Positions 12,659 to 20,030 of a stretch of 64,000 nucleotides of DNA are shown piece by piece. The DNA is from Austropuccinia psidii (Eukaryota; Basidiomycota; Pucciniomycetes; Pucciniales; Sphaerophragmiaceae). Positions within the stretch are counted from its first letter, which is position 1. Each line of letters opens with the position of its first letter. The notes beneath the pieces are model-generated. The model was given only the letters and a program-made list of their open reading frames with translations, was not told where the DNA came from and made no database searches. A program made the translations under genes and the position numbers. Location: positions 33,663,816 through 33,727,815 of the forward strand of contig JALGQZ010000004.1 of assembly GCA_023105745.1 (NCBI GenBank), written 5' to 3'.

Positions 12659-13016
12659 TGTCACAGGGGCTCTTCTAAATGAAGAGGGCCTGGCACTCAG
12701 TGAACAGACTTACTTATGGAGGGCTCAAAAGGAAAATACTCAAAAGATGAGAGTAATGGAGTAAGAGGATAAATTCCTAGTCATAAAATAATAAGTATAA
12801 AAGATAAAAGAGACAAAGCAAAAGCAATAATAAAGAGCCAACCACAAATAATCCTGAGTCACTGTTTCAACCTGTTCAGAAAAGAGAAAAGGGATTAATA
12901 AGGATATGGCCACCAGGACTCTACTGAACAGGTGAGGGAAGGCTAAGACTAACTTAGTAAATAATAAAATAATATTCCAAAGTGAGAATAAAATAATATT
13001 AAATAATAAATCAACT

Positions 13017-13029
13017 ATTTTAATTAACT
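13017..13029 (-). promoter_or_regulatory. Proposed R start / self-primer sequence in G2 3' LTR
   Basis: AGTTAATTAAAAT on the minus strand, perfectly complementary over 13 nt to the sequence 2 nt inside the 5' LTR (22151-22163). The equivalent copy in the 5' LTR is 22524-22536. Confidence 0.6.
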
Positions 13030-13046
13030 GGGGGAAAAACCCCCAG
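13028..13046. other. Hairpin next to the proposed transcription start (3' LTR)
   Basis: CTGGGGGAAAAACCCCCAG, a perfect 7 bp stem with 5 nt loop. The same element occurs in all five G-family LTRs, with a compensated base pair in G1 and G3 (see finding). Confidence 0.7.
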
Positions 13047-13099
13047 GTGGGTGAAGAGGGGCTGGTATATGTGAGAAATACCAGCCTTGGAGTTTGAGT

Positions 13100-13320
13100 G
13101 TTGAGATACTTGTCTGTATGCTGGAAGAAGTTGGATGTGGGATTGAATCCTGTATTGGTGAATCCAATACAGGTTATACAGTCAATACAGGTATTTGCAC
13201 CTGTATTGATTACAGGCCTGTATTTGGTGAATCCTGTATTTGGGTCTTGCCTGTATGAACTGTATTGAGGTCTGAAACTGTATTTGGATCTTGACTATAT
13301 GAAAACTGTATTTGGATAAT
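13100..13320. repeat. Cluster of CTGTATT / AATACAG sites in U3
   Basis: At least ten copies of CTGTAT(T) or its complement in about 220 bp, including two perfect inverted repeats (CCTGTATTGG-5 nt-CCAATACAGG near 13147-13171 and AATACAGGT-6 nt-ACCTGTATT near 13185-13208). Present in G2 5' LTR, G3 and G4 too. Confidence 0.75.
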
Positions 13321-13420
13321 CTTGAATGAAACCCCCTTGCTGATTGGGTTTTGAGGGGTATCAATGAAGTAATGATTGTGGAATATGATTGGTAATGCCC
13401 CTGCCTCCTTGGCTGTGACA

Positions 13421-13433
13421 TTATCCCCCTCTT
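13421..13433 (-). promoter_or_regulatory. G2 polypurine tract
   Basis: AAGAGGGGGATAA on the minus strand immediately before the 3' LTR. G4 has AAGAGGGGGAAAA and G1 has CAAGGTGGGGGTAC in the same place. Confidence 0.8.
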
Positions 13434-14429
13434 GAAAGTGGTGAGCTCTGAGCACCATAAGTACAGTGAGTCTTGATGAGCTTGAAATTAATCCATACAG
13501 TTCTTTTTCCCCAACTCCTTAATTTTATTCATTAAAATTTCTTCTTCAACCAATACTCAACAAAAATCCTCATTTGATCACCTGTAGGTATTTTCCCCTT
13601 GATCTTGAATTTGAATTCCCTCTTTCACTTCAAAATTCTTTCACTCTTCTTAAAATGTCTTCATTCTTGTCTTGAGTGTCTTCACCAAACTTTTCTTGAG
13701 TCCTCATGGCTTTTTGAAAAGTGGGTGATCTGGGTTTATGTCCCAAGAACACCAGATTTCATCATAATTTTCATCTTGAGGGTGTTGGCATAAAGTGGCC
13801 AACACTTGAGGTTTTGGACCATTTCAGAAGTCCTGGCCAAAATCCTTGATTTTGTGATTAGAGGGGATTTTGGCCAATTTGCGCAAAAATGCGCAAAATT
13901 TGCGCAAAGTGCGCAAATGCGCATATATGCCAAAATGGCATATATTGGTGGAAAACTGAAAAAAAATTGATAATGCTGAAAAAATGGCCTTATAAGGTGT
14001 TTTGGCCATTTTGCGCATTTTTGCGCAAAGTGCGCAAATGCGCAATTATGATGAAATTGGCCTAAAAGGCCTTTTGAAGCCTTTTGACAAGATAAAAGGG
14101 CCTTTTGCGCAAAAATGCGCAAAAGTGCGCAAATGCGCAAAATGCGCAAATTTGCCAATATGCATAATTAAGCATATTTTGATGAAAAATGATAAAATAG
14201 AGTAATTTTGAAGTTTTGAGGTCTGATGTGGCCATTTGTGCCAAAGTGCATAAAATCATGAAATTGGCCAATTGGGCCATTTGAAGCAGTTTTTTTTCCT
14301 TGATCTTGATTTCTTCTTGAATTTCTTTCCTCTTATCCCCTTCTTGACTGGTCAATTGCCATAAATGCCTTGCTGACTTGCAATTGTCCATAAATCTCTT
14401 GGTCTTGAATTTAAAATTTTGACTTGAAG
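13434..14429. other. G2 3' region: upstream region of the antisense gene
   Basis: No coding sequence. It contains, on the + strand, a dense array of TGCGCA palindromes (13873-14155) and then a TATA-like GATAAAATAG near 14190, followed by the ATG of the antisense gene. Cys/Ala/Phe-rich minus-strand frames here are translations of the repeats and are not genes. Confidence 0.7.
13873..14155. repeat. Array of 14 TGCGCA palindromes
   Basis: Three clusters (about 13878-13928, 14010-14044, 14103-14150) with five, four and five TGCGCA, mostly as TTTGCGCAAA or ATGCGCAAA, set among GGCCAA and TGCCAA words. In the related fragment G4 the corresponding motifs read TGCACA. Confidence 0.85.
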
Positions 14430-15599
14430 ATGAGTTCAAGGCTGACTTCCCTCTGTGATTCCAATCACTCTGATTCCCCACCCTCTGTACTTTATGGTCC
14501 TGGTGTTTTTGATAACTTGAGGGAGCTTTCTGAAGAGAGTATGGCCCCTACAGAGATTTGGGACATCAATAAAACCTATAATGGTTTTAAATCTGTCAGA
14601 GTTATTGAACCACCCTGCACCAATTGTAAGAGGAAAGGGATTCCTTGTGTGGAATCTGCTACTGCTAGGTCCACCAGGTGTCAGTTTTGCAATCTTGGAA
14701 AAAGAAATTGTTCCCAAGCCCACTATAGCTTTCCTGAAAATGCCAGAAGATTATGGAGCAGCATCAAGAAGGGTGGAAGATTTGGATTGGAAGCTCCTGT
14801 TGATGAACCTCCCACCTCTGATGCCACCTCTGGTCACTCCAATTGTGAGTTGATTGGCCATAAAATTGATGGGTTACTGACTTCTGTGTTTTCTTTTTAT
14901 TCTTCTTCAGTGACTGGATCTAGAATGAGGGGTGTCCAACAATGGAATAATACCAGTGGTTCCTGGGCAGCCATTGGAGGATCAATTCACCCCCAAGGAA
15001 ATCCCATTGGAGTGGCCCCAGAGGTTCCCATTTTGGTCATCAGAAAAGATGGAAGACTTGGAAAATTGAAGAGAAATTTGGTGGTTCAAGATGAAAATGA
15101 TACTGATGCTGAAGGAAGTGATGAGATTGATGGAGAAGAGCTTGAAATGACTACCCCAATCCAGAAAAGAAGAATCCAATCCACCTCACAATCCCCAGTC
15201 CAAGCCAGTACCACCAATAATGAAGTGATCAGGTCCCCCCAACCACCTCAACTTCCAATTAGATCCCCAACCAGGCCCTCCACACTTGCCTCCACCTCTA
15301 CCAATATCCAACCACCAGTGGCCAGCACTTCTAGAGACCCAATGTCTCCAGAACCTGAATCAATCTTTGAAACCCGTTGCCGCTGGAATATTACTGGCAA
15401 CTTCACTGATCAAAAAAGGGTGAACAAGAAGGTGGTCACCTCTCTATTTGCTGAAGTTGATGCTTTAACTGAGGTGTTTGTTGATAAGGCCATGAAGAGT
15501 GCTATTCCAGGGGAGCCCACTGCTGCTTTGGCCAGGGAGGCAGTTGCTTATGAAGATGCCATGGTTGTTAAGTTTAGAGAAGCCTTGAAGAAATTTTGA
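14430..15599 (+). CDS. Antisense Zn2Cys6-type protein carried by G2
   Basis: 389 codons unspliced, 367 if the intron at 14845-14910 is removed. It lies opposite to the element's own transcript, between pol and the 3' LTR. Start: first ATG of the frame at 14430 (MSSRLTSLCD). Residues 63-94 form C-X2-C-X6-C-X10-C-X2-C-X6-C (CTNCKRKGIPC .. RCQFCNLGKRNC), which meets the consensus of fungal GAL4-type binuclear zinc DNA-binding domains, with basic residues between Cys 2 and 3 and Pro before Cys 3. The tail is acidic (DENDTDAEGSDEIDGEELE), then Ser/Pro/Thr-rich, and ends in a helical block (VTSLFAEVDALTEVFVDKA). Family knowledge suggests a nuclear DNA-binding regulator; the target is unknown. TGCGCA palindromes lie upstream and AATAAA lies 55 nt after the stop. 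It could instead be a zinc-binding protein without DNA specificity. Confidence 0.85.
   Translation: MSSRLTSLCDSNHSDSPPSVLYGPGVFDNLRELSEESMAPTEIWDINKTYNGFKSVRVIEPPCTNCKRKGIPCVESATARSTRCQFCNLGKRNCSQAHYSFPENARRLWSSIKKGGRFGLEAPVDEPPTSDATSGHSNCELIGHKIDGLLTSVFSFYSSSVTGSRMRGVQQWNNTSGSWAAIGGSIHPQGNPIGVAPEVPILVIRKDGRLGKLKRNLVVQDENDTDAEGSDEIDGEELEMTTPIQKRRIQSTSQSPVQASTTNNEVIRSPQPPQLPIRSPTRPSTLASTSTNIQPPVASTSRDPMSPEPESIFETRCRWNITGNFTDQKRVNKKVVTSLFAEVDALTEVFVDKAMKSAIPGEPTAALAREAVAYEDAMVVKFREALKKF
14845..14910 (+). other. Intron in the antisense gene
   Basis: 66 nt: donor GTGAGT, branch-like TTACTGAC, pyrimidine-rich TTTTCTTTTTATTCTTCTTCAG-type acceptor. It is a multiple of three and free of in-frame stops, so either form is open. 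Splicing changes ..TSGHSN-CELIG.. to ..TSGHSN-LTGSR... The signals exist only on the + strand, i.e. antisense to the retrotransposon RNA. Confidence 0.8.
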
Positions 15600-15653
15600 T
15601 GAGGATTATCTGTAGCTGGTCTTTACCATTACTAGTGTTTGCTCTTGATTATT

Positions 15654-15659
15654 AAATAA
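15654..15659 (+). terminator. Polyadenylation signal of the antisense gene
   Basis: AATAAA in TTAAATAAATTC, about 55 nt downstream of the TGA at 15597-15599, on the strand of the antisense gene. Confidence 0.5.
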
Positions 15660-15896
15660 ATTCACTCCCCAAACAAGATATGGGAGTTATGATTGCTGCT
15701 TTTGAAACAAGAAATGAAAAATAAATCATACAAGTAAAAGAAAATGAAATAGAAAATAAAAAATAAAAATGAAAAAGAATTGAGAGAAAAAGAGAGTAAA
15801 GAAAGAAAAAAGAAATGCCTGAGGGTTGTCCTTCTTGTGGTGAGTTGCTTGATTTTTGGCCAAAAGATTCTGAAAGATGAAATCAAGCATTTGATG

Positions 15897-15972
15897 CTCA
15901 CAGCGTGGCCAAGGTAATGTTTTTACAAGAATTAGACCCCTCAGGGATGCATACCAGGAGATGGAACTTACT
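15897..15972 (-). repeat. 3' module, second copy
   Basis: Minus-strand GTAAGTTCCATCTCCTGG .. TACCTTGGCCACGCTGTGAG. It matches 16191-16272 and two positions in G1 (about 29054-29130 and 29321-29400). Confidence 0.7.
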
Positions 15973-16190
15973 TTCATAACTTCCACTCCCCACCAAGCAC
16001 CATAAATGAAAATTGAAATATGCCATAAGATGAATTTGATAATGAATGTCTTGAAAGATGATTTATGGCATGATTAAAGAAAAAAGAGAAAATAAAAGAA
16101 AAGATTGGGCCATATCTTGATGAAAAGGTCCACATCTTGAGGGTATGATGTTGCAAGGCCTTCTGAACCTGTCCAAAGAATTGACAAGTT

Positions 16191-16272
16191 CTCACAAAGT
16201 GGCCAAGGTGATGTTTACAACAAATTTGGGTAGAATACCCCCTTAAAGGTGCATGACAGGAGAGGAACTTAC
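16191..16272 (-). repeat. 3' module, first copy
   Basis: Minus-strand GTAAGTTCCTCTCCTGTC .. CACCTTGGCCACTTTGTGAG; about 300 bp from the second copy. Confidence 0.7.
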
Positions 16273-16307
16273 TTTAATAAACTCCAATCCCCACCAAGCA
16301 CCATAAA

Positions 16308-19300
16308 TCAAACTCTTGAGGCATTTGGGCCAGGCTTGTCTGGATACAAAGTGTGAAAATCCTTGACAAGGTCTGGGGAGTTGGTAAGGTTGGAAGCTGG
16401 TTCCCAAGTTGTTCTTTCTGGGTCTTCATTGAATCCTTTCCACTCCACTAAATACCATAATGAACCTCTCTTGAGTTTTGAGTCCAGAACCTGAGCCACT
16501 TCCCACTCTTCTTGCTCTTCCACTATTACTGGAGGTGGTGGCAATTGGTGTCGATTTGGGATAGTTGTTTGCTTGACTGGTTCTAATAAGGACACATGGA
16601 AAACAGGGTGAACTGACTTCCATTGTTGAGGCAACTTGAGGTGATATGCATGGCTGCCAATCTTCTTGAGAACTTCAAAGGGTCCCAGCCATCTTTCTGA
16701 AAGCTTTTTGGTGGGTCTTGTTGTCTTGATGTTCTTGGAAGCTAGCCATACTTTGTCCCCAGGTTGGAAATCAGGTGGAATTGCTCTATTTTTATCTGCA
16801 TACTTCTTAAAACGCTTTATTGCTGACTCTAATTCTTCTTTGACAACTTGCTGTACTGATTGGAGTTTTGATGATAACTTTCCAGCAGGTGTATCTTGAG
16901 AAATGTGGATTGAATCAAAGCTGGGATTTCTTCCATAAATAGTGAAAAATGGAGACTGCTTTGTTGATGAATGTTCTGCATTATTATAGGCAAATTCAGC
17001 CAGAGGGAGCCAGGTGTGCCAGTCATCTTGATGGTAACTGACATACATCCGAAGATACTGTTCTAGAATCTGATTTACCCTCTCTGTCTGTCCATCTGTT
17101 TCAGGGTGAAAGGCAGTTGAAAGATCTCTTGATATCTTGAGCTGCTGACACAATTGAGTCCAAAATGATGAAACAAATAATGAACCTCTATCACTAACAA
17201 TACTGATTGGAAGACCATGTTTGGAAAAGACATGATTAATGAATATTTGAGCTAAATCCAAAGCAGTGATTGTTGAATAAGTTGGAATAAATATTGCCAT
17301 TTTTGAAAATCTGTCTACAACTACTAAAATTGAATCAAAGTTGCTTGACAAGGGCAATTGGGTGATAAAGTCCATTGATAAGGAATTCCAAGGACCAGAT
17401 GGAATTTGAAGAGGCTTGAGTAATCCAAACTTCTTATGGTTGATGTTCTTGTTTCTTGAACATTGCTGACATGAGGACACATAGTCCTTGATGATTTGAT
17501 TCATGCCAGCCCAATAAAAATCCCTCTTGATGAGCTTGAGGGTCTTCTCCTGGCCAGGATGGCCAGCCAATGGTGAATCATGACGCCTTTGAAGAATATC
17601 CAATTGAACTTCATGATTGCTTGGAATAACTACTCTATCTTTGAACAATAATAATTTTGCTTGAGGTTCAAGAGAATAGTCTGGGACTGATTCTCCTCTT
17701 GCTAATCTCTTGAGGATCTCCTTATAGTCTTTGTCTTGCCATACTTGTCTTTGAATCTGATCAACTAAATCTGAAAACATTTCAACTTTTATGGAAAAGA
17801 ATCTTGACTCTTGAATTTCATTTTGCTTGAGAACTTGATGAAAGTTTTGAGGATTCTTGCTGATGAAATACACCCCCCTCTCTGGGTACACGTCGTCCCG
17901 ACGTGACAAGGCATCTGGTAAAGTGGCCAGCCTGCCTGGGCGGTAAGTGATAACAAAGTGAAATTCAGACAAACATTCGGCCCAACGGGCTTGACGACGA
18001 GTAAGGACTTTAGAGGACATAAAATATTGGAGAGAACAATGGTCTGTCAAGACCTCAAAGGAATCAGAAAGAGAAAGGAGAAAGGCTCTCCAGCGCTTGA
18101 GAGCCCAAACTATGCCAAGGAGTTCCTTGTCATGAATTTCATAGTTGAGTTCAGCTGGTAAGAGCTTGCGACTATCAAATGCAATGGGATGCTTTCCTGA
18201 GTCATTCACCTGACTCAGTACAGCACCCAAGGCATAATCAGAGGCATCAGTCTCTACAATAGTTGGAAGAGAAGGATTAAAGTGAGAGAGGATAGGAGCA
18301 GTGGTGAAAGCTTCTTTGAGTATCTGAAACTGACTAAGAGCTTCCTCATTGAAGATAAAGGGAGAATCTTTTTTAAGGAGGGAAGTGAGAGCAGAGATTT
18401 TTTTGGAATAATTTTTAATGAAACGACGATAAAAGTTGGCAAAGCCAAGAAAGGATTGAAGAGCCTTGATGTTCTTGGGCTGAGGCCAATTGAGGATTTG
18501 TTGAACCTTTGAAGAATCCATCTTGAGGCCATCACTTGAAACAACATAGCCCAAGTATTCCACACTTGAGGCATGGAATACACACTTTGAGGCTTTAGAA
18601 AACAAATTATTGTCTCTCAGTCTTTGGAGAACAGAGGCCACATGTTTAACATGTTCATCCAAAGAGCTAGAGAAGACCATAATATCATCTAAGTACACTA
18701 CAACAAAAACATCCAAATAATCTGCAAAGATATCATTCACAAGATTTTGGAATGAAGCTGGAGCATTGGTTAAGCCAAATGGCATAACCAAATATTCATA
18801 ACTGCCATATTTGGTTCTAAAAGCAGTTAAGTGCTCATCCCCCTCTTTGATTCTCAAGAGATTATAAGCACCACGCAGATCTATCTTGGAGAAGATAGTA
18901 GCACCGTTGAATACGGTAAGAAGCTGATTCATTGGAGGAACAGGATACCTGTTCTTCCTAGTGACAGCATTAAGTTTGCGGTAGTCAACACACAAACGAA
19001 GACCACCATCCTTTTTCTTAACAAAAAGGACAGGTGCTCCTGTTGAGGAGGAGCTTGGTCTAATGAAACCTTTCTCTACATTCTCTGAAATGTAGGCCCG
19101 CAGTGTTTCTGACTCATTCCTTGATAAAGAGTAGATAACACCAACTGGAGGTAGAAGACCCTCCAGTTCGATATGATGATCACAGGCACGGTGTGGAGGA
19201 AGTTTCTCTGCTTTCACTTTGGAAAATACATCCAAATATTTGTGATAAACAGGAGGGACTACCTTCAGCACAGTTTCAATCTCTTCTGGCTCTTCCTCCT

Positions 19301-20030
19301 CATCCCACTGCTCCTCCAGGGAGGCATGAAAAGATAAAGGAGGAAGGTCCATATCCCCTTGAAAGAGATGAAGTGAAGATATAGCAACATCTTCTCCAAC
19401 ATCTTTTATCTCTTTGAAGACTCCATCTCTTAATGGAAGTAATGACTGAGAGGGAAAAATGGAGGGGTTATGGACAGAAGGAGGAAAGGAAGGTATCTTA
19501 AGTTCACCAACCAGAGCAACACTGTTGACAGCAGTGGAAAAGTCATTACTAGTAGAAGAAATAATACCACTAGAATCCTTATGATTAGAATCATAGGTGA
19601 TCAATCCATTTTTCCAATCAATAATGGGATTGAAATGGTAAAGAAAATCATAGCCCAATATTAGGTCTTCTCCCTTGGGTGAATCTATGATAAAGAAATC
19701 CCATTCAAAGCTTGGGAAGGAAGGTAAATCAACAACCCACTTGGTATAATGGGTGATGAACAAGGAAGTGGATTCACTGGAATCCAGAATGAAAAGAGGA
19801 ATCTTTTCAGGGAGCTCTGACATGGTCAATGAGTACTTGAGAACAAAATTCTTTGCAATAAAGGAGTTTGTAGCACCAGAATCAATGAGAATACTATAAA
19901 AAATATCAGAGATTGAAGAAAAAATAAGAAATTTTAAAGATTTCTTGACACTAGTATTCAGAGTGCACAAATGTGCTCTTGAAGGAAATAAGTGAGAACC
20001 ATTGAACACATCATGATTCCCACTCAGGCT
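16308..20030 (-). CDS. pol: G2 Pol polyprotein (protease, RT, RNase H, integrase, chromodomain)
   Basis: Uninterrupted frame of about 1,240 codons. It has no ATG at its start: the first in-frame codon after the GGGAAAA heptamer is AGC at 20030, so expression by -1 frameshifting from gag is expected (numbering below is from GTG at 20009). Retropepsin ILIDSGATNSF (Asp 43); RT with CVDYRKLNAVTRKNRYPVPP, VMPFGLTNAP and active site YLDD at 439-442; RNase H (ETDASDYALGAV, HDKELLGIVWAL, LTDHCSLQYF); integrase with HHCC (HDSPLAGHPGQE .. CQQC), Asp 880 (SMDFITQLP), Asp 940 (VSDRGSLF) and Glu 976 (TERVNQIL), a D-35-E spacing; GPF motif; C-terminal chromodomain (YLVEWKGFNEDPERTTWEP). Chromodomain plus GPY/F-type integrase places it among chromoviruses. 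All catalytic residues are intact, so it could still act in trans. Confidence 0.96.
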   Translation of the reverse strand, partial: SLSGNHDVFNGSHLFPSRAHLCTLNTSVKKSLKFLIFSSISDIFYSILIDSGATNSFIAKNFVLKYSLTMSELPEKIPLFILDSSESTSLFITHYTKWVVDLPSFPSFEWDFFIIDSPKGEDLILGYDFLYHFNPIIDWKNGLITYDSNHKDSSGIISSTSNDFSTAVNSVALVGELKIPSFPPSVHNPSIFPSQSLLPLRDGVFKEIKDVGEDVAISSLHLFQGDMDLPPLSFHASLEEQWDEEEEPEEIETVLKVVPPVYHKYLDVFSKVKAEKLPPHRACDHHIELEGLLPPVGVIYSLSRNESETLRAYISENVEKGFIRPSSSSTGAPVLFVKKKDGGLRLCVDYRKLNAVTRKNRYPVPPMNQLLTVFNGATIFSKIDLRGAYNLLRIKEGDEHLTAFRTKYGSYEYLVMPFGLTNAPASFQNLVNDIFADYLDVFVVVYLDDIMVFSSSLDEHVKHVASVLQRLRDNNLFSKASKCVFHASSVEYLGYVVSSDGLKMDSSKVQQILNWPQPKNIKALQSFLGFANFYRRFIKNYSKKISALTSLLKKDSPFIFNEEALSQFQILKEAFTTAPILSHFNPSLPTIVETDASDYALGAVLSQVNDSGKHPIAFDSRKLLPAELNYEIHDKELLGIVWALKRWRAFLLSLSDSFEVLTDHCSLQYFMSSKVLTRRQARWAECLSEFHFVITYRPGRLATLPDALSRRDDVYPERGVYFISKNPQNFHQVLKQNEIQESRFFSIKVEMFSDLVDQIQRQVWQDKDYKEILKRLARGESVPDYSLEPQAKLLLFKDRVVIPSNHEVQLDILQRRHDSPLAGHPGQEKTLKLIKRDFYWAGMNQIIKDYVSSCQQCSRNKNINHKKFGLLKPLQIPSGPWNSLSMDFITQLPLSSNFDSILVVVDRFSKMAIFIPTYSTITALDLAQIFINHVFSKHGLPISIVSDRGSLFVSSFWTQLCQQLKISRDLSTAFHPETDGQTERVNQILEQYLRMYVSYHQDDWHTWLPLAEFAYNNAEHSSTKQSPFFTIYGRNPSFDSIHISQDTPAGKLSSKLQSVQQVVKEELESAIKRFKKYADKNRAIPPDFQPGDKVWLASKNIKTTRPTKKLSERWLGPFEVLKKIGSHAYHLKLPQQWKSVHPVFHVSLLEPVKQTTIPNRHQLPPPPVIVEEQEEWEVAQVLDSKLKRGSLWYLVEWKGFNEDPERTTWEPASNLTNSPDLVKDFHTLYPDKPGPNASRV

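Larger units (their letters stand above)
12659..13420 (-). repeat. G2 3' LTR
   Basis: On the minus strand begins TGTCACAGCCAAGGAGG and ends AGCCCCTGTGACA (TGTCACAG..CTGTGACA inverted ends). U3 (13420 down to about 13030) is packed with CTGTATT/AATACAG sites. A hairpin at 13028-13046 adjoins the motif AGTTAATTAAAAT proposed as the RNA 5' end. Confidence 0.95.
15660..16307 (-). other. G2 untranslated region after pol
   Basis: About 650 bp after the pol stop in element sense. It holds two copies of a conserved module (15897-15972 and 16191-16272; GTAAGTTCC .. CACCTTGGCCAC .. TGTGAG) and purine-rich low-complexity sequence at 15720-15820. No gene supported. Confidence 0.6.

Noticed and set aside
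12610..12664. Apparent start [11 protein letters not shown] of a stand-alone E1 pol ORF
   Set aside because: The ATG lies across the G2 insertion junction; the natural frame continues from gag at 22928.
13736..14158. Minus-strand ORF rich in Cys, Ala and Phe (CALCANFAHFCA..)
   Set aside because: Direct translation of the TGCGCA palindrome array; composition artefact opposite the upstream region of the antisense gene.
16690..19664. Plus-strand ORFs opposite G2 pol
   Set aside because: Shadow frames of the intact pol gene.
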